A stretch of 64,000 bases of DNA from Staphylococcus ratti (GCF_020883535.1 NZ_CP086654.1:1364001-1428000), one strand, 5' to 3'. Numbered from the stretch's first letter, positions 17,479 to 27,042 are shown. Notes: a model not told the origin generated them from the sequence alone. Made by a program: numbers and translations.

Positions 17479-18302
17479 TTACTGCGCTAATTTTTCTTTT
17501 AATTTTTCAGCGAATGCGTTATCGAATAACTTACCTATTAAAATATTCCCTTTACCTTCTATCATTGATTTTCCAATGTGAATTCCAATTATTTCATTAT
17601 TGTCATCAAAAATAGGTGATCCTGAATTACCTACTTCAGTATAACCAAAATATTTTAAAGCGCCCTGTGTGGAATGCACTTCAATTCTTTGTTTATACAT
17701 TGTATGCTGCACTGTATTATAAGGAAAACCTACCAAATGAAGAACTTGATTTTGACCAACTGCATCACCATTCCCGAAGGTAAGAGGTTTTACAACATCA
17801 CCAACTTCTTTACCTTCTTTATTTGGTTTTAATGTAACTATAGCTAAATCTGTACCTTGGCCAAAAGGAGCTTCCTCAATAGATTTTGCTTCAAATTCTC
17901 CAAATGGATTTTTTACATTTCCTTGATCATCTTTTGTTTGTCCTGGTCTGAAAATAATTTTAGATGGATCATTTTCAGCTTGTCTAGCAATATGATAATT
18001 AGTAATTATTTTATTTTTGCCAACTACTGAAGCAGTTGCAAGCGTTTTACCTTTAACAAAAATAGAACCCACAGACTGATAAGGTGATTGTGTAGTATCT
18101 TGAACTTTACTAAAATATCCCTCAGGAAGAAGTAATGAGTTGTTTTTATAATATTTATTCCATTTTTCTTGATGTTCTTCTTTAGAAAGTTCACTAGCAA
18201 AAACATTCTGTTTAATTGGTGTATCAAAAGCTTGTAAAGACATAGGGGCTACAGTAGCAAGAGTTAAAATCATGACACTTTTTTAAGTATATTAGAGTTC
18301 AT
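17479..18302 (-). pseudogene. Exfoliative-toxin-like serine protease, frameshifted in the signal peptide
   Basis: Trypsin-fold serine protease resembling staphylococcal exfoliative toxins. The open frame (17479-18273, 264 codons) holds the ET hallmark N-terminal helix EKWNKYY, PYQSVGSIFVKGKT, and a full triad: His94 in TNYHIA, Asp142 in GTDLAI and Ser217 in GNSGSP. The ribosome site (GAGGAG, 18311-18316) and the natural ATG at 18302 are in another frame. That frame reads ten codons (MNSNILKKVS) and stops. One more A in the A6 run (18279-18284) would give MNSNILKKSV joined to MILTLATVAP and a normal ~36-residue signal peptide, 274 aa in all. The residue before GNSGS is Val, where ETA has Pro. 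An inactive gene, a phase-variable gene or a sequencing error are all possible. Confidence 0.8.
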
Positions 18303-18742
18303 ATTATTTTCTCCTCATATCATATTTTTTAATATATACTATCCCTATTCATTTCGAAACTTACCCTTTAAAAATTATTATGCCATTCAATAAACGTTTA
18401 ATAGCTTTAAAATGAATTCATGTTTAAAACATATATTCATATTATACTCATTTACATTGTAATACCATTAAATAAAGATTAATTTAGGTTAATTAATTCT
18501 TAAATGATATTTTATTGAAAAACACAACAATATTATAATGAGAAAAAATGAATTTATTATTATCAATATCACAGCTAATAATAAACATAGAAGTTACTAT
18601 TGTTAATACTTATATGCGTACCTAAAACAACGTGTTAAAGAAATTTACATTTGTCATTAGGATGACAAAATCACATAGATCTGTACCATTTAATTAGTAA
18701 AACTTTCAATTATTTCATAAGCTCATTCAATTTTGCGCACTA
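18303..18742. other. AT-rich region upstream of the toxin-like gene
   Basis: About 440 bases with no supportable gene. It is strongly AT-rich, with several TATAAT-like strings on both strands (for example near 18445 and 18533), so promoters cannot be picked with confidence. From 18701 a frame is open into the small ORF at 18743. Confidence 0.4.
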
Positions 18743-18919
18743 ATGTTTGCAGCTATCCGAACGCCAATGCATTCATTTACGCATGTAAAATCATTTTCCG
18801 AAGGCTTAATTGTGCTAACTCTATTTATGCTTAAAGTCTTAATATTTTTCATTATATTTAAATTAGCGTTTAGTGTAGCGACCTATATTGCTAATAAATC
18901 ACTGAAGAAGCACCAATAA
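18743..18919 (+). CDS. Possible small membrane protein or gene remnant, 58 aa
   Basis: The frame encodes a polar N-terminus, a long hydrophobic segment (about residues 20-49, with LIVLTLFMLKVLIFFIIFK) and a basic end NKSLKKHQ. A tight terminator follows at once. No ribosome site precedes the ATG, and the frame stays open 14 codons further upstream (to 18701) without a good start, so this may be the C-terminal remnant of a decayed membrane protein gene. I do not recognise a family. Confidence 0.35.
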   Translation: MFAAIRTPMHSFTHVKSFSEGLIVLTLFMLKVLIFFIIFKLAFSVATYIANKSLKKHQ

Positions 18920-18932
18920 TAACTTGAAAAAA

Positions 18933-18957
18933 TAGGACTATCCACTGTGGATAGTCC
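18933..18957 (+). terminator. Tight hairpin terminator
   Basis: AGGACTATCCA and TGGATAGTCCT form an 11-bp stem with a three-base loop, preceded by an A-run. Confidence 0.7.
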
Positions 18958-19238
18958 TCCTAATTGCACTTATGATATTTCATTTGAAATTATAAATTAA
19001 TTATAACATACTTGCGACATTTTATGTTCAAATAATGCTTAATAAATATCCACACTATATAACGCTGTGTTGAGATGTGTTTTATACTTTCATTCTCTCT
19101 CCTTAAATCCCTTTCAAATATACATAGGCTTATTCGCTATAAATCCCAAATAATGATTTTCTATCCTGTTCCTTAAAATCCTAATTTATGCTTAAGTCAT
19201 ATGTTTAGGGTAATATACGTAGTAAGGAGGTGAAATTT

Positions 19239-19547
19239 GTGTCAAATACATCCGATAAAATACTTGCTTCATTGTGTTATTTTAGCGTGTTTTTTGCACC
19301 AATATTACTTCCACTTATCGTTTGGATAGTTGCCAAACCACCTGTATCTAAACATGCTAAAAGATCACTTATGTATCATATTCTCCCATGGGTATTATTT
19401 GTACTAGGTACTTTATTAATTAGCTTAAGTCAAGGTGCCTCAACGTTATATTTTATTTTAACTACCGTTATATTCTTGGGTGCTTTATTCTTTGTCATTT
19501 ATAACCTTTATTGCGGTGTTAAAGTGCTAGTAGCCCATGAATTATAA
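19239..19547 (+). CDS. DUF4870-type small membrane protein
   Basis: 102-aa protein with three hydrophobic segments (about residues 8-28, 46-64 and 70-92). The SDKILASLCYFSVFFAPILLPLIVWIV opening, split here for reading, followed by KHAKRSLMYHILPW, matches the DUF4870 pattern of small bacterial membrane proteins with no defined role. AAGGAGG (19224-19230) is eight bases from GTG 19239. The earlier GTG at 19230 overlaps the ribosome site. It is monocistronic, with a terminator behind it. Confidence 0.75.
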   Translation: MSNTSDKILASLCYFSVFFAPILLPLIVWIVAKPPVSKHAKRSLMYHILPWVLFVLGTLLISLSQGASTLYFILTTVIFLGALFFVIYNLYCGVKVLVAHEL

Positions 19548-19550
19548 TAG

Positions 19551-19576
19551 ATAGCCCTACTTTGGGGCTATTTTTA
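19551..19576 (+). terminator. Terminator after the DUF4870-type gene
   Basis: ATAGCCC pairs with GGGCTAT across a short loop, followed by TTTTTAT. Confidence 0.75.
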
Positions 19577-19754
19577 TTTGTTAATGAACTATTATTACTA
19601 TTTTCACGAATTCTATTAATGTATTATTATCTAGCAAAGCTAACACCTACAACGAATTGTCTATAAAAGTAAAAATACATATTTTTACTTTTTACTCCTT
19701 TTTGTCCCAAATAGCTAAATATTTTAATACTAAGTGCAAATATAATTCATACAA

Positions 19755-19785
19755 AACCCCTTGTAGCGTAATGCTCCAAGGGGTT
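19755..19785 (-). terminator. Terminator of glnRA
   Basis: On the minus strand AACCCCTTG pairs with CAAGGGGTT, followed by TTGTAT, directly after the glnA stop. Confidence 0.85.
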
Positions 19786-19791
19786 CCGCAA

Positions 19792-21132
19792 TTAATATTG
19801 CTTCATATATTGGTCAACTTCCCATTCGCTCACTTGCGTACGGTAGTAATCCCATTCGATTGTTTTTGAATTTATAAACTGGTTGTAAATGTGTTCGCCT
19901 AATGCTTTTTTTATTGTATCGTTTTCACGCATTGCTTTTAATGCTGTGTATAATGTTGAAGGTAAATCTTCAATACCTACAGCTTCACGCTCTTCACGGT
20001 TCATTTCATATATGTTTTGGTTTACTGGTTCAGGTGCTTCTAATTGGTTTTTAATTCCGTCTAAACCAGCTTGTAAAATAGCTGCTAAAGCCATATAAGG
20101 GTTTGCTGCTGGGTCAACTGAACGTACTTCTACGCGTGTAGATAAGCCACGTGAAGTTGGAACACGTAGTAATGGTGAACGGTTTTTACCACTCCAAGCG
20201 ATGTAACTTGGTGCTTCATAACCAGGCACTAGTCGCTTATATGAGTTTACTAATGGGTTACAAACGGCTGTGTAACCACGTGCGTTTTTCATAATCCCTG
20301 CGATAAAATGGTAAGCATCCTTTGATAATTGCATTTTGCCATTTTCGTCATAGAAAGCATTTTCTTTGCCTTTAAATAATGATACGTTGAAGTGCATTCC
20401 GCTTCCGTTAACACCAAATAATGGTTTCGGCATAAACGTTGCATGCAAGTTGTGTTGACGTGCAATCGTTTTAACGACTAATTTAAATGTTTGAATGTTA
20501 TCACAAGCTGTTATTGCATCTGCATATTTAAAGTCGATTTCATGTTGGCCTGGTGCCACTTCATGGTGACTTGCTTCAATATCAAAGCCCATATCTTCTA
20601 ATTCTAATACGATGTCACGGCGACAATTTTCTCCTAAATCTGTTGGCGCTAGGTCGAAATAACCGCCGTGGTCGTTTAATTCCATTGTTGGTTCGCCTTT
20701 TTCGTCTAACTTAAACAAGAAAAATTCTGGCTCTGGTCCAAGATTAAAATCAGTAAATCCTAATTCTTCCATGTCTTTAAGCACACGTTTCAAATTGCTA
20801 CGTGGGTCACCTGTAAATGGTTCACCTTCTGTAGTATAAACATCACAAATTAAACGTGCCACTTTACCTTGACCAGCAGTCCATGGGAATATTACCCAAG
20901 TATTTAAGTCTGGTCTTAAGTACATGTCAGATTCTTCAATACGTACGAAACCTTCGATAGATGATCCATCAAACATCATTTCGTTATCGAGTACTTTTTC
21001 TAACTGACTTACTGGTACTTCTACGTTTTTGATTGTTCCTAAAATATCAGAAAATTGTAAGCGAATATAGCGTACATTTTCTTCTTCTGCGAAACGTCGG
21101 ATATCGTCTTTCTTAAAGTTCTGTTTTGGCAT
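19792..21132 (-). CDS. glnA: Glutamine synthetase type I
   Basis: ATP-dependent condensation of glutamate and ammonia to glutamine; dodecameric cytoplasmic enzyme. 446 aa, the usual length of the Firmicute GSI-alpha type. Visible signatures are FDGSSIEGF, the metal ligands in GPEPEFF, the ATP-binding [21 protein letters not shown] and [15 protein letters not shown] 37-codon upstream extension is open, but GGAGG nine bases before ATG 21132 and the [11 protein letters not shown] start settle it. It is cotranscribed with glnR 34 bases upstream. The feedback-inhibited enzyme normally controls GlnR activity. Confidence 0.97.
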   Translation of the reverse strand: MPKQNFKKDDIRRFAEEENVRYIRLQFSDILGTIKNVEVPVSQLEKVLDNEMMFDGSSIEGFVRIEESDMYLRPDLNTWVIFPWTAGQGKVARLICDVYTTEGEPFTGDPRSNLKRVLKDMEELGFTDFNLGPEPEFFLFKLDEKGEPTMELNDHGGYFDLAPTDLGENCRRDIVLELEDMGFDIEASHHEVAPGQHEIDFKYADAITACDNIQTFKLVVKTIARQHNLHATFMPKPLFGVNGSGMHFNVSLFKGKENAFYDENGKMQLSKDAYHFIAGIMKNARGYTAVCNPLVNSYKRLVPGYEAPSYIAWSGKNRSPLLRVPTSRGLSTRVEVRSVDPAANPYMALAAILQAGLDGIKNQLEAPEPVNQNIYEMNREEREAVGIEDLPSTLYTALKAMRENDTIKKALGEHIYNQFINSKTIEWDYYRTQVSEWEVDQYMKQY

Positions 21133-21166
21133 TGGATCATGGCCTCCATTATTGTTAGTTTGATTG

Positions 21167-21532
21167 TTATTTGAAAAAGCGAGATAAGTCTCCACGGTTA
21201 AGTGGTATAGATTCTCGTTGTGGTTTTTGTGTTGTATCCACAAGCATTTGTTTTCTTAAATACGCTTCTTCGTTGTTTGAATCATTGTGTTCTTCAAGCA
21301 TGATTTGCTTAATGCCTTTCATATTAAATCCCTTTTCTAGTAGGTGTTTAATTGTGAGTAGCGTCTCCAAATCATTTAAAGAAAAAAGTCGCTTATTGCC
21401 TTCAGTTCTTGAAGGAAATATGAGTTCATGTGTTTCATAATAACGAATTTGTCTTGCAGTTAAATCCGTTAACTTACTGACAACACTCATCGGAAATACA
21501 GGCATGTTGCGTCGAATTTTATCGTTGTCCAT
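21167..21532 (-). CDS. glnR: Nitrogen regulator GlnR (MerR family)
   Basis: 121-aa MerR-family repressor. The N-terminal winged helix has [19 protein letters not shown], followed by [15 protein letters not shown]. The short C-terminal tail ([10 protein letters not shown]) senses feedback-inhibited glutamine synthetase in relatives. A second ribosome site (AAGGAG, nine bases before the ATG) is better placed than the adjacent one. It is first in glnRA, and a perfect GlnR box lies upstream at 21603-21619, consistent with autoregulation. Confidence 0.95.
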   Translation of the reverse strand: MDNDKIRRNMPVFPMSVVSKLTDLTARQIRYYETHELIFPSRTEGNKRLFSLNDLETLLTIKHLLEKGFNMKGIKQIMLEEHNDSNNEEAYLRKQMLVDTTQKPQRESIPLNRGDLSRFFK

Positions 21533-21602
21533 CTCCTACATCTCCTTGACTATTTTGAACTTATGGTAACAATATCATATAAATTCTGACAATACAAAAA
21601 TA

Positions 21603-21619
21603 TGTAAGAAAACCTGACA
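21603..21619 (-). promoter_or_regulatory. GlnR operator upstream of glnRA
   Basis: TGTCAGGTTTTCTTACA on the minus strand matches the GlnR/TnrA consensus TGTNA-N7-TNACA fully. Its left half is also the right arm of the terminator of the upstream gene. Confidence 0.78.
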
Positions 21620-21646
21620 TGAAATGATTTTCTTCTTGTCAGGTTA
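21612..21646 (-). terminator. Terminator of the YnbB-like gene, overlapping the GlnR box
   Basis: AACCTGACA pairs with TGTCAGGTT around a 17-base loop, then TTCTT. It lies just after the stop codon at 21652. Confidence 0.65.
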
Positions 21647-21651
21647 CTATT

Positions 21652-22890
21652 TTAAATTAAGTTTTTCTCTATCAATTGTGCAACTGCACGTGAAACTGCC
21701 AACTTCACATGTTCGTAGGTTAAACCACCTTGCACATAAGCTTCATAAGGCGGTCGAATTGGTCCGTCAGCAGATAATTCAATAGACGAACCTTGTACAA
21801 ACGTACCCGCTGCCATAATCACATCATCTTCGTAACCAGGCATATAACTTGGTTCAGGTGCAAAATGCGCATTTATTGGCGAATTATGTTGGATACTTTG
21901 ACAAAACTGTATCATTTGTTCTTTTGTATCAAATGATACGGTTTGAATTAAGTCTGTACGTGGCACATCAAATCGTGGTGTCGTTTTCATATTTAGCTTT
22001 TCTAACAATAAACTTGTAAACAATGCGCCTTTCAAACTTTGACTCACAACGTGTGGACTCAGGAAAAAACCTTGATACATCTCATGTAACGAACCGAGAG
22101 ATGCGCCAGCTTCTTTACCTATACCTGGTGCAGTTAAGCGATACCCACAACGGGCAACTAAATCATCTCGTCCAACAATATACCCCCCTATTTTTGCGAG
22201 GCCGCCACCAGGGTTTTTAATTAATGATCCTGCGATAATATCTGCCCCTACTTCAATAGGTTCACGTGTTTCTACAAATTCTCCATAACAATTATCTACA
22301 AATATAACCACATCTGGATAATGTGCTTTAATTTTTTGAATCGCTTCTTCTATTTCTTTAATGTTGATGGAAGGACGTTGATCGTAGCCTTTGGAACGCT
22401 GAATCGCCACCACTTTTGTTTTGGCACTTATCGTATTTAATACTTTTGGGATATCAATCTGCCCTTTTTTGAGCGGAACATCTTGATAACTTACACCGTG
22501 TTCTTTTAAGCTTTCAATCCCATTGCCGTTGACGCCAATCACTTCTAATAATGTGTCGTATGGACGCCCTGTGATATACAATAATTCATCACCAAACTTT
22601 AATAAACTTTGTAATGCAATGGTAATCGCATGTGTACCAGAAATGATTTGTGGACGTACTAAAGCATCTTCTGCTTTAAATGTATAGGCGTAAACTGCTT
22701 CAAGATGGTCCCTACCAAAATCATCGTAACCATAACCTGTAGAACCTTGAAGGTCACTTTCTGTAATTTTAACGTGATGAAAAGCATCGAGAACACGTGC
22801 TTGGTTTTCATATGCACGTTGTTCTATTTGTCTAAAATAAGGGCTAAGCTCACGCTCTACCTCTTCAATTAATTGTGTTAAGTTTGTCAT
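21652..22890 (-). CDS. PLP-dependent Cys/Met-metabolism-type protein (YnbB / aluminium resistance family)
   Basis: 412-aa fold-type I PLP enzyme related to methionine gamma-lyase, often annotated as aluminium resistance protein. The PLP lysine lies in GSLIKNPGGGLAK. SGTHAITIALQSLL precedes it as the cofactor-phosphate region, and VIFVDNCYGEF holds the Asp that pairs with the pyridine nitrogen. The substrate is not established for this family. It lies 14 bases after hflX and before glnRA, as in Bacillus and Staphylococcus. The ribosome site is weak, which suggests coupling to hflX. Confidence 0.88.
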   Translation of the reverse strand: MTNLTQLIEEVERELSPYFRQIEQRAYENQARVLDAFHHVKITESDLQGSTGYGYDDFGRDHLEAVYAYTFKAEDALVRPQIISGTHAITIALQSLLKFGDELLYITGRPYDTLLEVIGVNGNGIESLKEHGVSYQDVPLKKGQIDIPKVLNTISAKTKVVAIQRSKGYDQRPSINIKEIEEAIQKIKAHYPDVVIFVDNCYGEFVETREPIEVGADIIAGSLIKNPGGGLAKIGGYIVGRDDLVARCGYRLTAPGIGKEAGASLGSLHEMYQGFFLSPHVVSQSLKGALFTSLLLEKLNMKTTPRFDVPRTDLIQTVSFDTKEQMIQFCQSIQHNSPINAHFAPEPSYMPGYEDDVIMAAGTFVQGSSIELSADGPIRPPYEAYVQGGLTYEHVKLAVSRAVAQLIEKNLI

Positions 22891-22904
22891 GCTTCAGCTT
22901 CTTT

Positions 22905-24137
22905 CTATTTGTTTTCATATCCTTTAATCGTGTACGTTTCATTATTTTCGTCAAAGTCAATGGTTGAAATTAATGTACGTCGTTTTAATTCGTACAATGT
23001 TGCTGCTTCATGTGCCTTTAAAGTTTTTTCATAATAGGTCATTTGCTTTTTTAACTGTTCAAAGATTAAATCTCTTACATGCATTCGATCATTTTTATCT
23101 TTTGAAGAAACTAATAACGACGGTAAGTCAGTTACTGGTGCGACACCTTGATGTAAATCTTTTTTATTAAACAGTACGATTTGTGGAATATGTTGCATAT
23201 TTAAATCAGAGATCAATTGATTGACTGTGTCGTATTGATTTTTGTATGATTTGTGACTCACATCTACGACATGAATTAATAAATCAGCTTGTCGCGCTTC
23301 TTCTAAAGTCGATTTAAAAGCTTCTATGAGTGTTGTCGGTAATTTTTGAATAAATCCAACTGTATCAGATATGACAAGTTGAAAGCCATCATTAATGGTT
23401 AATTGTCTTGTTTTTGGATCGAGCGTCGCAAATAGTTGATCTTGTTCATAAGTTTCGTCTTCTGTTAGCGTATTAAACCATGAAGATTTGCCTGCATTCG
23501 TATATCCAACTAATGCCACTTGAAACACACGGTTGTGCATTCTTTTTTGTCGGTAACGCTCACGATGGGATTCAACATCATTTAATTTACGCTTAATTTC
23601 ATTCATACGTGTACGTATATGACGTCGATCTGTTTCAAGCTTCGTTTCACCAGGTCCTCTTGTACCAATACCGCCTCCTAGACGAGACAAGCTTTTCCCG
23701 TGTCCCATAAGTCTAGGTAATAAATAATCCAATTGCGCGTATTCTACTTGGAGCTTCCCTTCTTTACTTTTAGCGCGTAAAGCGAAAATTTCTAAAATAA
23801 GCTGAGTTCTATCGATGATTTTGATTCCTAAATGTGCATTTAAATTTTTAGATTGTGCGGTTGTCAGTTCGTCATTGGCTACAACAACATCAATATCGTG
23901 AAAAGTGACTGCTTCTTTTAATTCTTCTAATTTCCCTTTTCCTATATAGTACTTGGGATGAATCTCATTCAAATTTTGAGTTAAAGTATCTAAAACATCT
24001 AAATGACAAGTATTTGATAATGCTTTTAATTCCATCATAGTACTTGCAAAATCAAATTGAGATTGATGACAATCTACACCAATCAAAAGTGCTTTTTCCC
24101 TAACTGCTTCTGTGGAATAACTTTGTTTATATGTCAT
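22905..24137 (-). CDS. hflX: Ribosome-associated GTPase HflX
   Basis: GTPase that binds the 50S subunit and splits stalled or hibernating ribosomes. 410 aa. The N-terminal HflX domain contains YIGKGKLEEL. A linker with SRLGGGIGTRGPGETKLE follows, then the G domain: G1 GYTNAGKSS (about residues 208-216), G3 DTVGF and G4 NKKD. GAGGTGAG precedes the ATG. It is first gene of an apparent hflX-ynbB unit. Confidence 0.95.
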   Translation of the reverse strand: MTYKQSYSTEAVREKALLIGVDCHQSQFDFASTMMELKALSNTCHLDVLDTLTQNLNEIHPKYYIGKGKLEELKEAVTFHDIDVVVANDELTTAQSKNLNAHLGIKIIDRTQLILEIFALRAKSKEGKLQVEYAQLDYLLPRLMGHGKSLSRLGGGIGTRGPGETKLETDRRHIRTRMNEIKRKLNDVESHRERYRQKRMHNRVFQVALVGYTNAGKSSWFNTLTEDETYEQDQLFATLDPKTRQLTINDGFQLVISDTVGFIQKLPTTLIEAFKSTLEEARQADLLIHVVDVSHKSYKNQYDTVNQLISDLNMQHIPQIVLFNKKDLHQGVAPVTDLPSLLVSSKDKNDRMHVRDLIFEQLKKQMTYYEKTLKAHEAATLYELKRRTLISTIDFDENNETYTIKGYENK

Positions 24138-24311
24138 TATGTACTCACCTCATTTCTGTGACTATACCCTGGTGTATTTTATCACAGTCATGCAATTAAG
24201 ACTATGGTCTAACATTATGTTATAGTCGTAATGAAGCATATTTTGAAGGGGATTACAAAATATTCAGTAATATTAGCGCCCTTTCGCTAAACTAATCGAT
24301 GAGGTGAAAAA

Positions 24312-24785
24312 ATGGGATTTTATGATATTGAAGTCGAACAATCTGATGGAACAGTATATCCTTTATCACGTTATAAAGGTAATGTCATTCTCATTGTTAA
24401 TACAGCAAGTGAATGTGGATTTACACCACAATTCAAAGATTTACAAACACTCTATGAACAATATAAAGATAAAGGTTTTACCATTTTAGGGTTTCCATGT
24501 AACCAATTTGGCCGTCAAGAACCCGGTTCAGGAGCTGAAGCCACTCAAAACTGCCAGCTTAATTATGGCGTTACTTTTCCAATGCATCAAAAAATTGATG
24601 TCAATGGCGAAAATGCACACCCTTTATTTGTCTATTTAAAAGCGCATCAAAAAGGTATGCTTAGTGACAAAATCAAATGGAATTTCACGAAATTTTTAAT
24701 CAATCGTGAAGGTGAAGTCGTCCAACGTTTTTCACCACAAAAGCAACCTTTAAATATTGCTGATGCGATAGAAGCATTATTATAA
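24312..24785 (+). CDS. bsaA: Glutathione-peroxidase-family thiol peroxidase
   Basis: 157-aa thioredoxin-fold peroxidase, BsaA/Gpx type. The peroxidatic Cys is in [11 protein letters not shown] (about residue 36; Cys, not selenocysteine). The catalytic Gln and Trp context is in [13 protein letters not shown] and KWNFTKFLI. Bacterial members of this kind reduce peroxides with thioredoxin rather than glutathione. GAGGTG lies upstream of the ATG at 24312. It is monocistronic with a strong terminator, divergent from hflX. Confidence 0.93.
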   Translation: MGFYDIEVEQSDGTVYPLSRYKGNVILIVNTASECGFTPQFKDLQTLYEQYKDKGFTILGFPCNQFGRQEPGSGAEATQNCQLNYGVTFPMHQKIDVNGENAHPLFVYLKAHQKGMLSDKIKWNFTKFLINREGEVVQRFSPQKQPLNIADAIEALL

Positions 24786-24787
24786 TT

Positions 24788-24838
24788 AAAAAAACATCAC
24801 AGCTTATTGTATTTTTAACATTAAGCGTGATGTTTTTT
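24788..24838 (+). terminator. Terminator of the glutathione peroxidase gene
   Basis: AAAAAACATCAC-a-GCTTA pairs with TTAAGC-GTGATGTTTTTT. Confidence 0.82.
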
Positions 24839-24949
24839 ATTTTGTCATCAAAAAGGATGATACTACATCACAGTGATGACTTAATCACATTTGCTTGCGA
24901 CCCATTCGTCGTCACCGTTGTGTAATGATAACAATTCCTTGTTTTAATT

Positions 24950-25156
24950 TTAGCTCGTACCTTCTAAAAACGTGCTAATTGCATGTTTATAAATTAAATG
25001 GTGTCTTCCTTGAGATAGAAAATCAACCACTTGTTGGTCATAATCCGCAATTGTGCCTCTCAATTGAAAGCCATTCGTTAAAAAGACAGTCAATTCTTTC
25101 TCCTCATTTTTGAAAGTTTCTAAGTACGTTTCTTGAATATCCTGTTTGTCAAACAT
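24950..25156 (-). CDS. hfq: RNA chaperone Hfq
   Basis: Sm-like RNA-binding protein forming hexameric rings. About 68 aa; the Gram-positive short form has no long C-terminal tail. Sm1 is the LTVFLTNGFQLRGTI region and Sm2 is HHLIYKHAISTF, with the conserved YKH. AGGAG is only two bases from the ATG at 25162 but eight from the one at 25156, so 25156 is preferred. It overlaps the end of miaA, which is upstream in the operon. Several positions differ from S. aureus Hfq (DYDQQVVDFLSQGRHH). Confidence 0.93.
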   Translation of the reverse strand: MFDKQDIQETYLETFKNEEKELTVFLTNGFQLRGTIADYDQQVVDFLSQGRHHLIYKHAISTFLEGTS

Positions 25157-26114
25157 GTTCATTTCTCCTTTTGTTTATTTGGGTTAAAATATCATCTAGC
25201 ATTTCTGGAAGTGACATTCTCTCTCTATCTAACCAATGAACATTAAGTTTGTTTTTAAACCAAGTCAACTGACGCTTAGCATAGTTCCTTGAATGCTGTT
25301 TGAGCAATGCTGTTGCTTGGTCAATTTCAATTTCATCATGCACGACTGGTACAAGCTCTTTATAACCAATCGCTTGCATACTTTGACATGATTCATAACC
25401 TAATTCAATAAGTTGTTGCACTTCATCCACTAAACCTTGAGACAACATAATGTCCACACGTTTATTTATTCTATGATACAATGTATCGCGCGACATTTCT
25501 ATCCCTAGTAATAATGTATCATAATTTTCTGTTAATTGGTGACTTTTCTTGCGATTACTTAAAATTTTTTTCGTTTTAAGATAATAGGAGATGGCGCGCT
25601 CGACACGCTGACGATTATTTGGATGAATATTCGACATTGACACTGGATCAAACGTACCTAAATATTGATGTAATGCTTCATTTGAATACGTACTTAATAT
25701 CTTCATCTGTTCTGCGACTTCTTTTTCACGTTCATCAGACACTACTTCACTTTCAAATTCATAATTATAAATCACAGATTGGATATATAATCCTGTTCCG
25801 CCCGCTATAATAGGCGTTTTACCTTTTTTAGTAATTTCGTGAATGAGCGGTTTGACACGTTGTTGAAAATCAAAAGCTGTAAACGTTTCATCGGGATTTA
25901 GTATATCAATTAAATGGTGCGGTACACCCTGCATTTCTTCTTCTGTTATTTTAGCTGTCCCGATATCCATACCTTTATAAACTTGCATGGAATCTCCGCT
26001 AATGATTTCTCCATTTAACTTTTTGGCAAGTTCAACACTTAGCTCTGTTTTACCGCTCGCTGTTGGCCCTACGATGACAATTAAAAAAGGTTTTTGTTCA
26101 CTCACTTGATTCAC
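25149..26114 (-). CDS. miaA: tRNA dimethylallyltransferase
   Basis: Adds a dimethylallyl group to A37 of tRNAs reading UNN codons, the step before MiaB (40142-41689). 321 aa. The P-loop GPTASGKTE (about residues 16-24), the GDSMQVY loop with DIGTAK, and the AGGTGLY motif are intact. Two GTG codons (26114 and 26105) can start it; no ATG is available. The gene begins inside the lysophospholipase gene and ends inside hfq, so the three are probably cotranscribed. Confidence 0.94.
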   Translation of the reverse strand: MNQVSEQKPFLIVIVGPTASGKTELSVELAKKLNGEIISGDSMQVYKGMDIGTAKITEEEMQGVPHHLIDILNPDETFTAFDFQQRVKPLIHEITKKGKTPIIAGGTGLYIQSVIYNYEFESEVVSDEREKEVAEQMKILSTYSNEALHQYLGTFDPVSMSNIHPNNRQRVERAISYYLKTKKILSNRKKSHQLTENYDTLLLGIEMSRDTLYHRINKRVDIMLSQGLVDEVQQLIELGYESCQSMQAIGYKELVPVVHDEIEIDQATALLKQHSRNYAKRQLTWFKNKLNVHWLDRERMSLPEMLDDILTQINKRRNEHV

Positions 26115-27042
26115 TCACTTTTTTCTTTATAATTTGACGACTCATCCAGTCTAACATATGACGCCATACCGTTTCTCTATCTTTTTCAAATAAAATTTCA
26201 TGCCGCTTTTGTTTATAAAGTTGTACGGTAATATGATGGATGCCGCCTTTTTTTAATGTTTTTCCTAAACGTCGAATTCCTTTGCCATTTTCACCGAAAG
26301 GATCTGCTTTTCCAGAGATAAGTAAAATAGGCAAGTTCGGGTTCATTTTTGCAATTTCTTTCATTTGTGCGGATTTCATGATCGTTCTCATCACACTATA
26401 AATGAGTTGGTTGGATACTAAAAATCCTGTGTATTGATCCTGAATAAATAAATCGACTTCATGTTCATCTGAACTAATCCAATCACTCAATGTGCGTGTA
26501 GGCTTAAAACTTTTATTAAAGCTTCCTATCATCAGTTGGTTCATCCATTTTAAACGCCGTTTTTTACCTGTCACTATTGAGATGATTTTTGTCCCTAGTA
26601 CGAGAGGGTAACCTTTCCATTTCGAAAATAAAGCAGACCCTGTTAATATCAAGCCATCAACTTCATTAGGGTAAAGTTGTACAAAACGACGTGCGATAAT
26701 AGAGCCCATCGAGTGTCCTAAAACAATATATGGTAAATCTTTATTGATTGTAGGTTGAAGCGTCGTTTTTATTTCATAAGCGTCTTGTGCAACTTCTTCA
26801 ATAGAATTAAAATGGCCACGCAATGTATTTATCGCCTTACCATGACCACGATGATTATGACAAATGACATGATAACCTTGTTGATTCAATTGTGTCACCA
26901 ATCGATTATAACGTTCTAGATGTTCAGCCATACCATGAAAGATATGCACGATACCTACCGCTTCGTTATCCGTACGAGAAACACTAACCTCTAACATCGT
27001 ATCATCTGATAATGACATTTTCATCGTTTCTTTTTTAGCCAT
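26098..27042 (-). CDS. Alpha/beta hydrolase, lysophospholipase-like
   Basis: 314-aa serine hydrolase of the monoacylglycerol lipase/lysophospholipase group. The oxyanion motif HGMAEH, the nucleophile elbow GHSMGS (Ser near residue 108), a late Asp in ISGKADPFG and a His in QKRHEIL form the triad. No signal peptide, so cytoplasmic. It is upstream gene of the miaA-hfq unit, overlapping miaA by 17 bases. The actual substrate is unknown. GGTGGATG precedes the start. Confidence 0.9.
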   Translation of the reverse strand: MAKKETMKMSLSDDTMLEVSVSRTDNEAVGIVHIFHGMAEHLERYNRLVTQLNQQGYHVICHNHRGHGKAINTLRGHFNSIEEVAQDAYEIKTTLQPTINKDLPYIVLGHSMGSIIARRFVQLYPNEVDGLILTGSALFSKWKGYPLVLGTKIISIVTGKKRRLKWMNQLMIGSFNKSFKPTRTLSDWISSDEHEVDLFIQDQYTGFLVSNQLIYSVMRTIMKSAQMKEIAKMNPNLPILLISGKADPFGENGKGIRRLGKTLKKGGIHHITVQLYKQKRHEILFEKDRETVWRHMLDWMSRQIIKKKVSESSE

